Source: Calderihabitans maritimus
Lineage (GTDB): Bacteria > Bacillota > KKC1 > Calderihabitantales > Calderihabitantaceae
Reading direction: 5' to 3'
Assembly (NCBI RefSeq): GCF_002207765.1
Contig: NZ_BDGJ01000042.1
Location: 8,521 to 72,520 of the forward strand
Length of the DNA: 64,000 nt
Positions 51,945-60,737 of this stretch are shown piece after piece (position 1 is the first letter of the stretch; each line of letters begins with the position of its first letter). The translations under genes were made by a program, and so were the position numbers. A model generated the notes under the pieces. That model was not told the origin of the DNA and made no database searches. It was given only the letters and a program-made list of their open reading frames with translations.

Positions 51945-53789
51945 CTAGCGAATGGATACGCGGTATTCCCGCAGCCAGATGTCTATCTGGATCAGGTACG
52001 CAAAAAGTTGGGGACCGGTCATCAACTGACCGAACCAGGGCCGGGTTAACAGGTTTCCTTCTTGTTTGGTCATTGCTTTGACGGTATCCACGTTGATTAA
52101 TGGAAGCAGGGGCGAGGCAGAATCTTCAAGGATTTCTTTGAGCCATTTACGGACGGCCTCCAGGTAAGCGGGATTGTGGGTCTTCGGATAGGGACTTTTC
52201 CGCCGCATCAGCACGTCTTCGGGCAGTACTCCTACCAATGCCCGCCGTAGGAGACCCTTTTCTCTCCCGTCACACTTTTTCATGGACCACGGGACGTTCC
52301 AAAGGTATTCGACCAGGCGGTGATCGCAGAACGGTACCCGTACCTCAAGACCGACGGCCATACTCATGCGGTCTTTGCGATCCAAGAGCGTAGGCATCCA
52401 GCGGGTGAGGTTAAGGTAGAACATCTGCCGCATCCGGGCTTCGTCAGGATTTTCTCCGGAAAGGTATGGGACTTCGGCCAAAGCCTCTCGATACCGTTCA
52501 GCAACATATTCTTCCGGGCGAATCAATTTTAGCAACTCCGGCGATAGGATGCTCAGTCTTTCCCGTAAACTCAATGACCAGGGAAAAGTTTGGGCGGTCA
52601 AGGTCTCCTCCCGGTGAAACCAGGGATAACCGCCAAACACCTCGTCCGCGCATTCGCCCGACAGGGCTACAGTAGCTTCCTTTTTAATTTCGCGGCAGAA
52701 CAGATATAGCGAGGCATCTACATCAGCCATTCCGGGCAGGTCCCGGGCTTTAACGGCTGTTGTCAGGGAGTCTACTAACTGAGGAGTATCGATTACAACA
52801 GGGTGATGTTTGGTTCCAAGAAATTTGGATACTCGCCATACCCACTGGGTATCGGAGTTGGGTTGAAAATCGTCAGGTTGGAAATACCGTTCGTTATCGA
52901 CGTAATCTACCGAATAAGTGTTGAGGGGTGAAGAACTGGTTTGGGCTAGTGCGCCGGCGGCGAAGGCTGCTATAGCGCTGGAATCCAAGCCGCCTGAAAG
53001 CAATACACATACGGGTACGTCGGCCACTAGCTGTCGTTCAACGGCGTCCTGAACCAATTGACGTACAGTGGCAACAGTGGTGGTCAGGTCATCAGGATGG
53101 GGCCGGCTTTCCAGAGCCCAGTATTGATGTTTGTGCATTCCCTTCCGGTCGTAAATGAGCCAGTATCCGGGTTTAAGCTCTGAGATCCCCCGAAAAACTC
53201 CATGTCCTGGTGTACGGGCCGGACCTAAGCCAAAAATTTCGGCCAGGCCCTCCGCATCCACCTCCGGCTGAACTGCCGGGTGAGCCAGGAGGGATTTTAT
53301 TTCTGAGGCAAATAGCAAAGTGTTACCCTGGTGTGTGAAGAAGAGGGGTTTGACGCCCAAACGATCACGAGCCAGGAACAGGCTTTGGTCGGCTTCGCTC
53401 CAGATAGCGAAGGCAAAAATCCCGTTGAGGCGGTGGACGCACTCCGGACCCCATTCCATAAAAGCCACTAAGAGAACCTCAGTATCGGAGTGCCCTCGGA
53501 AAAAGTATCCTCGTTGCTCCAGTTCTCGACGTAGCTCAGGAGTATTATAAAGTTCTCCGTTGTAAGTTATCACATATGTTTGATTGCCTCGCTCGCGGAT
53601 CATGGGCTGGTTTCCTCCTTCGGGATCCACAACGATCAGGCGGCGGTGCGTCAGCGCTACATGCCGTGAAAGCCAGGTTCCGGCCGCGTCCGGGCCCCGG
53701 CATGCCAATGTGTCGCCCATAGCTTCTACTGTCGCACGCTGGTGAGTAAGATTTGCTTCCCAGTCTATCCAACCGGCAATTCCGCACAT
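51945..53789 (-). CDS. asnB: Glutamine-hydrolysing asparagine synthetase
   Basis: 614 residues from ATG 53789. Catalytic Cys2 in MCGIAGWIDW starts the glutaminase domain (TYNGELYNTPELR, SDTEVLLVAFMEWG); the synthetase domain has the pyrophosphate loop LSGGLDSSAIAAFA and SGECADEVFGGYPW. It makes asparagine from aspartate and glutamine. It may also belong to the family members that amidate cell-wall or other substrates. Its leader has an attenuator-like structure related to those of the nitrogen genes. Confidence 0.93.
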   Translation of the reverse strand: MCGIAGWIDWEANLTHQRATVEAMGDTLACRGPDAAGTWLSRHVALTHRRLIVVDPEGGNQPMIRERGNQTYVITYNGELYNTPELRRELEQRGYFFRGHSDTEVLLVAFMEWGPECVHRLNGIFAFAIWSEADQSLFLARDRLGVKPLFFTHQGNTLLFASEIKSLLAHPAVQPEVDAEGLAEIFGLGPARTPGHGVFRGISELKPGYWLIYDRKGMHKHQYWALESRPHPDDLTTTVATVRQLVQDAVERQLVADVPVCVLLSGGLDSSAIAAFAAGALAQTSSSPLNTYSVDYVDNERYFQPDDFQPNSDTQWVWRVSKFLGTKHHPVVIDTPQLVDSLTTAVKARDLPGMADVDASLYLFCREIKKEATVALSGECADEVFGGYPWFHREETLTAQTFPWSLSLRERLSILSPELLKLIRPEEYVAERYREALAEVPYLSGENPDEARMRQMFYLNLTRWMPTLLDRKDRMSMAVGLEVRVPFCDHRLVEYLWNVPWSMKKCDGREKGLLRRALVGVLPEDVLMRRKSPYPKTHNPAYLEAVRKWLKEILEDSASPLLPLINVDTVKAMTKQEGNLLTRPWFGQLMTGPQLFAYLIQIDIWLREYRVSIR

Positions 53790-53885
53790 ATAGTTTCATC
53801 CCTCCCAACTAATGATGAAAATGATAGCCCGGCTACAGAAAATATTGAAAGTTAACTTTCACCTCCCGAGGCTTGTTTAAGCTAA

Positions 53886-53936
53886 CAAGAAAAGGTCCCT
53901 AAGCCGTAATCATATGGTTTAAGGACCCCGTTGCCC
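53886..53936 (-). promoter_or_regulatory. Attenuator-like leader of asnB
   Basis: On the minus strand GGGC / GTCC surrounds hexaloop AACGGG (53936-53923), an ANTAR-like second hairpin. Its 3' arm is the 5' arm of a terminator GGTCCTTAAACC / GGCTTAGGGACC followed by TTTTCTTG. No convincing first hairpin was found. A preceding GTGGCAC also resembles a T-box UGGN, which would suit tRNA-Asn, but no T-box stem I was found. Confidence 0.45.
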
Positions 53937-54324
53937 CCGTGCCACTGTATCGTTATTTCCATAAGTATTGTATGCAGAAGCGGGGAAAAAGTGAGTTGTC
54001 CTAAACAGGTCAATTAAATCAAAATTATCAATTTGCCCCAGCAGCTAGAGGGAATTTTAGATCAACTGGACAACAAGCTATCTCACATCATAGTGTTTCA
54101 GAAAAGATTTGAGAATTTTTATATCCCGGTACCTGCTATGTAAATTATTTCAAAATTAAACTATAAAGGTCCTTAAAAAGTCAAGGAGATAGTATTGTAC
54201 GCACCTGATGAGGGAGCTGAAAAATAATCTATTTATCCAAAGAGGAAATAGAAGTCCAACTGCAGAATAGTGACAATGGGGGAAGCGGCACCATAAGTTG
54301 GGGCCGGCGATAGACGAGCCCCGG

Positions 54325-54385
54325 GGTCTCTGGTCCGGGCGTTCCCGGGCTTTGATTTTAAATCGCCCTTGCTTAAAGTAGTCCG
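54325..54385 (+). pseudogene. Scrap of a homologue of the element's 230-residue protein
   Basis: The frame reads GSLVRAFPGFDFKSPLLKVV, close to DSLARSFPDFDFKSILLKAA of the protein at 48972-49664. The rest of the interval 53940-54510 holds no supported gene. Confidence 0.55.
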
Positions 54386-54510
54386 ATGGGATGTTAGAAG
54401 GCGTTATTAAGGGCGGCTGCGGAAAGCCAGTTGGGGCAGAGAGGACGGCCAAGAAAGTATGAATGGATTGTCAGAGAAGAAATTTTAATATATGCAAAGG
54501 GGTGTGAACT

Positions 54511-55044
54511 ATGGGATGCACTAACAGGTGTGAAGAAAAACTGGAAAAGAAATTTCCCAAGGCCGATGAGGCAGTTGACTTGTCTTTACTTGAACCCGTT
54601 TTAGAAAAATATGCCCAAAGTCCAGGAAGCCTTATTACCATACTGCAAAAGGCTCAGGATATTTACAATTATTTGCCGGTTGAAGTTCTCAAATTTATAG
54701 CCGCCAGAACTGGGGTGAAGCCGGCAACCGTTTATGGGGTGGCAACTTTTTATACTCAGTTCAGGCTTACTCCTGTGGGAAAGCACGTGATACTTCTCTG
54801 CCAGGGTACTGCCTGCCATGTTAACGGCTCGGAAAATATTATGACAGCCCTGTGCGATGAGCTGAAGATAAAGGAAGGCGAAACTACCCCTGATGGTATG
54901 TTTACCCTTCAAAATGTGGCCTGCCTGGGCTGCTGCAGCCTAGCGCCGGTAATGATGATTGATGGCGAAACCTATGGCGAATTAACTCCTGATAAGGCAA
55001 GGCAAATAATCAGGGGAATATCCAAGCAAGAGCAGGGGGCGTAG
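54511..55044 (+). CDS. NuoE-like [2Fe-2S] subunit
   Basis: 177 residues. Helical N-terminus, then a thioredoxin-like [2Fe-2S] domain with CQGTAC and ACLGCC, the two Cys pairs of NuoE/HndA/HoxE proteins. It relays electrons to or from the NuoF-like flavoprotein encoded next. First gene of a three-gene operon. Confidence 0.92.
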   Translation: MGCTNRCEEKLEKKFPKADEAVDLSLLEPVLEKYAQSPGSLITILQKAQDIYNYLPVEVLKFIAARTGVKPATVYGVATFYTQFRLTPVGKHVILLCQGTACHVNGSENIMTALCDELKIKEGETTPDGMFTLQNVACLGCCSLAPVMMIDGETYGELTPDKARQIIRGISKQEQGA

Positions 55045-55056
55045 GAGGTGTTTCAA

Positions 55057-56811
55057 TTGAAAATAATGGTAGGATTGGGCAGCTGCGGAGTGGCTGCCGG
55101 GGGAAATAAGATACTCTCCGTAATTAAAGAAGAGCTTAAAAACAGGGAAGCGGAGGTAAAGGTAGAAAGCACAGGGTGTATAGGCCTTTGTTATCTAGAG
55201 CCTTTAGTTAATGTTGTGGAAGGGGACAAGATTTATATTTACGGTAAAGTAACCCCCGAAATGGTGTCCGAGATAATAGATAAACATGTAATAGGGAAAA
55301 CACCGGTGGAAGAATATGTGGTTTCCAGCAGTGACCATCCCGCCTCCGTCCTTCAGAAGCAGGTAAGGATAGCCCTAAGAAACTGCGGTATAATCAACCC
55401 CGAAAACATAGACGACTATATCGGCAGGGGCGGCTATGAAGGAATAAAGAAAGCTGTTACTTCCATGTCCCAGAAGGAAGTAATTGAAGAGATCAAGGCT
55501 TCGGGCCTGAGGGGTAGAGGAGGAGCAGGATTCCCTACTTGGTTTAAATGGAATGCAACCAGGGAAGCCCCAGGGAGCCCCAAGTACGTAGTGTGCAACG
55601 CAGATGAGGGAGACCCCGGCGCCTTTATGGATAGGAGTATACTGGAAGGAGACCCTCATTCTTTACTTGAAGGGATGATGATTGCAGGCTATGCCATTGG
55701 AGCCCAGGAAGGTATAATCTACGTTAGGGCTGAATATCCCCTGGCCATAAAGAGGCTAGAAATAGCCATTGAACAAGCTGAAGCCAGGGGGCTATTGGGT
55801 GAGAATCTATTCGGCTCCGATTTCAACTTTACGATAAGAATAAAGCAGGGGGCAGGTGCCTTTGTCTGCGGTGAAGAAACAGCCCTTATAGCCTCTCTGG
55901 AAGGGGAAAGGGGCATGCCCAGGCTCAAACCTCCCTTCCCGGCTCAGTCGGGTTATTGGGGTAAGCCTACAAATATAAACAATGTTGAGACCTATGCCAA
56001 TGTACCATGGATATTGCAACATGGGGGAGCTGCCTTTGCCAGATACGGCACGGAAAAAAGCAAGGGAACAAAGGTATTTGCCCTGGCAGGTAAGATAAAG
56101 CACGGTGGACTGGTAGAGGTGCCCATGGGCCTTTCCCTCCGGGAGGTTATATTCGATATAGGTGGTGGAATAAAGGGAGACAGGGAGATAAAAGCGGTTC
56201 AGATGGGGGGCCCTTCAGGAGGGTGTATCCCCGCTCACCTATTAGATACACCGGTTGACTATGAGTCCATTACCAAGACGGGAGCCATAATGGGCTCTGG
56301 CGGCATGATAGTCATGGATGACTCCACATGCATGGTGGATATGGCTAGATTTTTCCTTGATTTTACCCAAAAGGAGTCCTGCGGTAAGTGCACCTACTGC
56401 CGCTTAGGAACAAAAAGAATGCTGGAAATACTGAACCGCATAACCGAGGGCAAGGGGAAAGAGGAAGACCTAGAAATCTTGGAAAGCCTAGCGCTAAGGG
56501 TCAAGGAAGGGTCCCTGTGCGGTCTCGGACAAACTGCGCCCAACCCTGTTCTTACCACTTTGAGATATTTTAGAGGCGAGTATGAAGCTCATATTAGGGA
56601 GAAAAGATGTCCTTCTAAGCACTGTAAGGCCTTAATTACTTACGTTATAAATAAGGAAAAATGCAGAAGCTGTGGCCTGTGTGCTAAGAAATGTCCCGTT
56701 TCGGTAATAGAAGGAAGTAAAAAAGAACCTTACCACATTAGACAGGATGGTTGCATGAAATGCGGAAACTGCAAAGAAGTTTGTCCTTTTGGCGCTGTAG
56801 AGATTAATTAA
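55057..56811 (+). CDS. NuoF-like NAD(H)-FMN-FeS subunit
   Basis: TTG 55057 is placed nine bases past AGGAGG; GTG 55048 overlaps it. The 584-residue protein has an N-terminal [2Fe-2S] thioredoxin-like domain (GSCGVAAGG, STGCIGLCYLEP), the FMN/NADH domain (RGRGGAGFPTWFKW, GAGAFVCGEETALI), SLBB, a [4Fe-4S] helix bundle (ESCGKCTYCRLG), and a C-terminal two-cluster ferredoxin (CRSCGLCAKKCP, CMKCGNCKEVCP). This layout is that of HydB/HndC-type subunits of NAD-linked, often electron-bifurcating, hydrogenases and formate dehydrogenases. Confidence 0.92.
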   Translation: MKIMVGLGSCGVAAGGNKILSVIKEELKNREAEVKVESTGCIGLCYLEPLVNVVEGDKIYIYGKVTPEMVSEIIDKHVIGKTPVEEYVVSSSDHPASVLQKQVRIALRNCGIINPENIDDYIGRGGYEGIKKAVTSMSQKEVIEEIKASGLRGRGGAGFPTWFKWNATREAPGSPKYVVCNADEGDPGAFMDRSILEGDPHSLLEGMMIAGYAIGAQEGIIYVRAEYPLAIKRLEIAIEQAEARGLLGENLFGSDFNFTIRIKQGAGAFVCGEETALIASLEGERGMPRLKPPFPAQSGYWGKPTNINNVETYANVPWILQHGGAAFARYGTEKSKGTKVFALAGKIKHGGLVEVPMGLSLREVIFDIGGGIKGDREIKAVQMGGPSGGCIPAHLLDTPVDYESITKTGAIMGSGGMIVMDDSTCMVDMARFFLDFTQKESCGKCTYCRLGTKRMLEILNRITEGKGKEEDLEILESLALRVKEGSLCGLGQTAPNPVLTTLRYFRGEYEAHIREKRCPSKHCKALITYVINKEKCRSCGLCAKKCPVSVIEGSKKEPYHIRQDGCMKCGNCKEVCPFGAVEIN

Positions 56812-56826
56812 GGGGGAGGTTCTCGC

Positions 56827-59800
56827 ATGGCAAAGATAAAGCTTAATATAGATGGACGGGAAGTAACAGGATACAAGGGACAGACCATTCTACAGGTTGC
56901 GGAAGAAAACGGCATAGATATCCCTAATCTATGCTATGACGATAGGTTAAAAGTATACGGAGCCTGTGGTCTGTGTGTGGTGGAGATAGAAGGAATGCCC
57001 AAGCTATTAAGGGCCTGTGCTACCGAAATTTCCCCGGGTATGATAGTAAAAACTCGTTCCCCGAAAATCGATCAGTCTCGAAAGATGGCTCTTGAGCTAA
57101 TGCTGTCCAATCACACGGGGGACTGTAAGGCGCCCTGTCAGCGTGCCTGCCCTGCCCAGACGGACTGCCAGGGCTATGTAGGGCTTATTGCTAACGGGGA
57201 ATATGAGCAGGCAGTTGCTTTGATAAAGGAAAAACTGCCTTTTCCGGCGAGCATAGGAAGGGTATGTCCCCATCCCTGTGAGGATGCATGTAGAAGAAAC
57301 TTCATAGACCAGCCGGTGGCTATAGCTGCCCTGAAAAGATTTGTAGGAGATATAGTGCTTGAAAGGGGAAAGGATGTTAAAATTAATAAGAAACCCCCTA
57401 CCGGCAAAAAGGTTGCCATAGTGGGAGGGGGTCCTGCAGGCCTTACCTGCGGCTATTATCTTGCTTTGGAAGGGCATAAACCGGTTGTATATGAAGCAAT
57501 GCCCCAGCCAGGAGGCATGTTGAGATACGGTATACCCCAATACAGGCTTCCCAAAGATGTGTTGGATAAAGAGATAGCGCAGATAAAAGAAATGGGCGTA
57601 GAAATCATAACGAATGTTAAAGTAGGAAAGGACATATCCTTTTCCTACCTGTTAAATAACTATGATGCAGTGTTTGTAGCTATAGGAGCATGGAAGAGTT
57701 CAAGAATAGGCTGCCCGGGGGAAGACCTGGAAGGGGTTTATGGAGGTATTGAATTTCTCATTAAGGTTGCCCAGAATAAGTCGGTAAAAATAGGAAATAC
57801 GGTAGCAGTTATAGGAGGCGGCAATACGGCGATGGATGCCGCCAGAACAGCGGTTAGATTGGGGGCAGAGCGAGTACTTGTCATATACAGAAGAACTATT
57901 GAGGAAATGCCTGCCGAAGAAATAGAAATCATTGAAGCTAAAGAAGAAGGAGTAGAATTTCACTTTTTGTTATCCCCCGTTGAGGTCATAGGGGAAGGGG
58001 GGAAGGTTTCTAAGTTACGCTGCCAGAAAATGAAAATGGGAGAACCTGATGCCTCGGGTAGAAGGCGTCCTGTTCCCATAGAAGGAGAGGAAGTAACCTT
58101 TGACGTGGATACGGTAATAGCTGCCATAGGGCAGCAGGTAGACTCTTCCGGCCTAGAAAGCCTTGTGCTCACCAAATGGGGAACAATCCAATATGACGAA
58201 GCAACCTTCCAAACCTCCCTTCCAGGAGTGTTTGCCGGAGGGGACGGGGCTACAGGACCGGGCATAGCCATAGAAGCCATTGCTCAGGGTAAAAAGGCTG
58301 CCCGAGCAATATCCGATTACCTGGCCGGCAAGTTAATACCTGTTAAGGAGCAGTACTATGTAACCCGGGAAGACTTAACCAAAGAAGATTTTGCAGATAA
58401 AGAGAGAATTCCACGGGTGGAACAGAAGGTTAGGGAGCCTGCGAGCCGTAAAAATAATTTCCTCGAAATATCGGAAAGGTACAGGGAAGAAGAGGCCAAG
58501 CAGGAAGCAAGCAGGTGTCTTGAATGCGGGTGTCGAGATTTATTTGAATGTAAATTAATCTGCTATTCCAATATTTACGGAGTAGAACCGGAAAAGCTGG
58601 CCGGAGAAAAAAGTCATCCTGACTTTGAAGATAACCACCCCTTCATCGATAGAGACCCTAATAAATGCATACTCTGCGGACTTTGCGTAAGGATATGCAA
58701 TGAAGTAACCGGGTTAACCGTCCTTGGTTTTGTAAACAGAGGATTTGAAACTACCGTTATGCCCGAATTCGGTATGAAGTTACAGGACACAGACTGCATA
58801 TCCTGCGGCCAGTGTGTATCAGTGTGCCCCGTAGGAGCCTTGCAGGAAAAACTCCCGGTTGATAAAGCCGTACCCGTACAGGAAGAACAGCATTCTACGG
58901 TATGCTCTTACTGCAGCCTTGGATGTAATATAAAGCTTACCTCCAAGGGGTCCATGTTGCTGAGGGCCCTACCCGACCGGGAGAGCCCTGTCGATGGCGG
59001 GCTGCTGTGCGCAAAGGGGCGCTTTGGATTTGGCTATGTTCAGGACAGAAGAAGGATAACCAAACCCATGATAAGGATAGATGGCCGGCTGAAGGAGGTA
59101 ACTTGGGAAGAAGCCTTTACCTATACAGCTAAGCAAATAAACAGCATAAGGTCAAAGCACGGGAATAACAGCGTAGCCGTCCTTGTTTCTCCCAGATATA
59201 CTAATGAAGAAAGCTTCTTGTTAACTAGGCTGGCAAAGGAGTGCCTCGTCACCGACAATGTTGCAAGCTCGGCCAACAGCTTTAATACAGATTTGGAAAA
59301 AGTATTAGGATACAATGCTTCTTCAAATACTTTGGATGAACTGGCCTCAACAGACCTAATACTTTATGTCGGCGGAGAGCTTTACCAGAATCATCCTATT
59401 ATGGGAATGAAAATACTCTCTGCAGTTAAACAAGGTGCTAAGCTAGTTACCATAAGCCCGGCCAAGATTAGGACGGGCGAGGGGGCGGAAATAGAAGTCT
59501 ATGGTGATAACAGCCTGGACATCTTTAAAGGTATACTGAAGCATTCAATAAAGATTCTTAACCTTAATCAAGAGAAGGTAGATAAAAGGGCAGTTGGTTT
59601 TGCTCAGTTGGAGGAAGCACTAAAATCGACTGATCCGTCACCAATAGCAGTGAAAATTGCTGAACTTTACAACCGCTCCCGGTCCGCCATGATAGTGATA
59701 GATGAATGCACCGTCAGTAAAGAAGCGGCCAAGCTTCTGGCCAACCTGGCCGTTATAACAGGCAAGATAGGCTCACCTAGAAAGGGCATAATTTTGCTTA

Positions 59801-60381
59801 AGCCCTTCAGCAACAGCCAGGGAGTCTACGATATGGGCATAAGGAAATCAGCGGAAGAAATAAACTGGCGAGAAGTGAAGGCAGCTATCCTATTCGGGGA
59901 AGAATTGACGGCAGCAGACCCGGCGGATCTAGACCTCTTAGTTGTCCAGGACCTGTTCCTGACCCCGTCCGCCGAAAAGGCCCAAGTAGTGCTGCCGGCA
60001 GCAAGCTTTGCCGAAAGCACCGGAACTTACACCAATGCAGAAAGGCGCATACAGAAGCTAGAGGCTTCCCTTGCCCCCAAAGGCGGTTTAACCAACCTGG
60101 AAGTACTTGAGGGGCTTGCTAAAGCCTTCGGCGTTACCCTTGAAACTGACCTGAACAGACTGTGGAACAGTATAAAATCCTCTATACCTGAATACTACCA
60201 TGTATTTATGGAAGACATTTGCCTCAAACAGGCCTTCTGGGCCCCGGACGGGTACAGGATACTGTACAGCTACTGCTTTAACTTTGATGATGGGAAGGCA
60301 AGGCTATATATACCATCGGAAGGTAAAGCCTTCAAGGAAATCCAGGGGGCTGATTCTCTCCAGAAGTTTTTCCAAATTTGA
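56827..60381 (+). CDS. Fused Fe-S / NfnB-like flavoprotein / NuoG-like subunit
   Basis: 1184 residues. In order: [2Fe-2S] domain (NLCYDDRLKVYGACGLC), a GltD/NfnB-type Fe-S and FAD/NAD(P) module (CQRACPAQTDC near 106, GGGPAG near 200, GGGNTAMDAAR near 333), two [4Fe-4S] motifs (CILCGLCVRIC near 613, CISCGQCVSVCP near 657), then a NuoG/FdhA-like molybdopterin fold starting CSYCSLGCN near 692. Where formate dehydrogenases carry the Mo-ligating Cys or Sec, this protein reads DNVASSANSFN, so the site looks inactive as an Mo enzyme. It probably links NAD(H), NADP(H) and ferredoxin pools with the NuoEF-like pair. Codon use (AGA/AGG, ATA) differs from most of the window. Confidence 0.85.
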   Translation: MAKIKLNIDGREVTGYKGQTILQVAEENGIDIPNLCYDDRLKVYGACGLCVVEIEGMPKLLRACATEISPGMIVKTRSPKIDQSRKMALELMLSNHTGDCKAPCQRACPAQTDCQGYVGLIANGEYEQAVALIKEKLPFPASIGRVCPHPCEDACRRNFIDQPVAIAALKRFVGDIVLERGKDVKINKKPPTGKKVAIVGGGPAGLTCGYYLALEGHKPVVYEAMPQPGGMLRYGIPQYRLPKDVLDKEIAQIKEMGVEIITNVKVGKDISFSYLLNNYDAVFVAIGAWKSSRIGCPGEDLEGVYGGIEFLIKVAQNKSVKIGNTVAVIGGGNTAMDAARTAVRLGAERVLVIYRRTIEEMPAEEIEIIEAKEEGVEFHFLLSPVEVIGEGGKVSKLRCQKMKMGEPDASGRRRPVPIEGEEVTFDVDTVIAAIGQQVDSSGLESLVLTKWGTIQYDEATFQTSLPGVFAGGDGATGPGIAIEAIAQGKKAARAISDYLAGKLIPVKEQYYVTREDLTKEDFADKERIPRVEQKVREPASRKNNFLEISERYREEEAKQEASRCLECGCRDLFECKLICYSNIYGVEPEKLAGEKSHPDFEDNHPFIDRDPNKCILCGLCVRICNEVTGLTVLGFVNRGFETTVMPEFGMKLQDTDCISCGQCVSVCPVGALQEKLPVDKAVPVQEEQHSTVCSYCSLGCNIKLTSKGSMLLRALPDRESPVDGGLLCAKGRFGFGYVQDRRRITKPMIRIDGRLKEVTWEEAFTYTAKQINSIRSKHGNNSVAVLVSPRYTNEESFLLTRLAKECLVTDNVASSANSFNTDLEKVLGYNASSNTLDELASTDLILYVGGELYQNHPIMGMKILSAVKQGAKLVTISPAKIRTGEGAEIEVYGDNSLDIFKGILKHSIKILNLNQEKVDKRAVGFAQLEEALKSTDPSPIAVKIAELYNRSRSAMIVIDECTVSKEAAKLLANLAVITGKIGSPRKGIILLKPFSNSQGVYDMGIRKSAEEINWREVKAAILFGEELTAADPADLDLLVVQDLFLTPSAEKAQVVLPAASFAESTGTYTNAERRIQKLEASLAPKGGLTNLEVLEGLAKAFGVTLETDLNRLWNSIKSSIPEYYHVFMEDICLKQAFWAPDGYRILYSYCFNFDDGKARLYIPSEGKAFKEIQGADSLQKFFQI

Positions 60382-60402
60382 ACTCTCTTCACTGTCCGCG
60401 CT

Positions 60403-60432
60403 AAATGGGTGCCGTACTTTCGGCACCCATTT
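60403..60432 (+). terminator. Terminator of the nuoEF operon
   Basis: AAATGGGTGCCG / CGGCACCCATTT with a six-base loop; T-run interrupted by C. Confidence 0.72.
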
Positions 60433-60545
60433 CCCTTCCTCTATTCCTCCGTGTTTGCTAAGAAAAGAGCGAATGTTTATTTTTACTTTATCCTAGAAAA
60501 CCTATTGACAAAGTTTAATTTGGGCAATATAATAAACATTAACAA

Positions 60546-60593
60546 TGAGAATCAATATCAATAATTATTATAGTCCAGTGATAATTATTATCA
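60546..60593 (+). promoter_or_regulatory. Fur boxes before the iron-uptake operon
   Basis: TGATAAT-T-ATTATCA at 60579-60593 is an exact 7-1-7 Fur box. TGAGAAT-C-AATATCA at 60546-60560 matches with two changes. A half-site TGATAAT lies at 60686-60692. Confidence 0.88.
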
Positions 60594-60737
60594 ATAATTG
60601 TCCTGAAACGATGAAACAATACCGGATTATGGGGTTAAACCCTTATATATTATGAAAAAAATTATTATAATTAAATAATTGTTAGTGATAATCACTGGCG
60701 AACTTAGGGGTGAAAATCATTTAAAAGGAGGATGCTT

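Noticed and set aside
53940-53975. TGGCACGGGGGC before asnB (minus strand) as a sigma-54 promoter
   Set aside because: GG and GC are seven bases apart rather than ten.
58903-60381. NuoG-like domain as an active formate dehydrogenase
   Set aside because: No Cys or in-frame TGA (selenocysteine) occurs at the Mo-ligand position.
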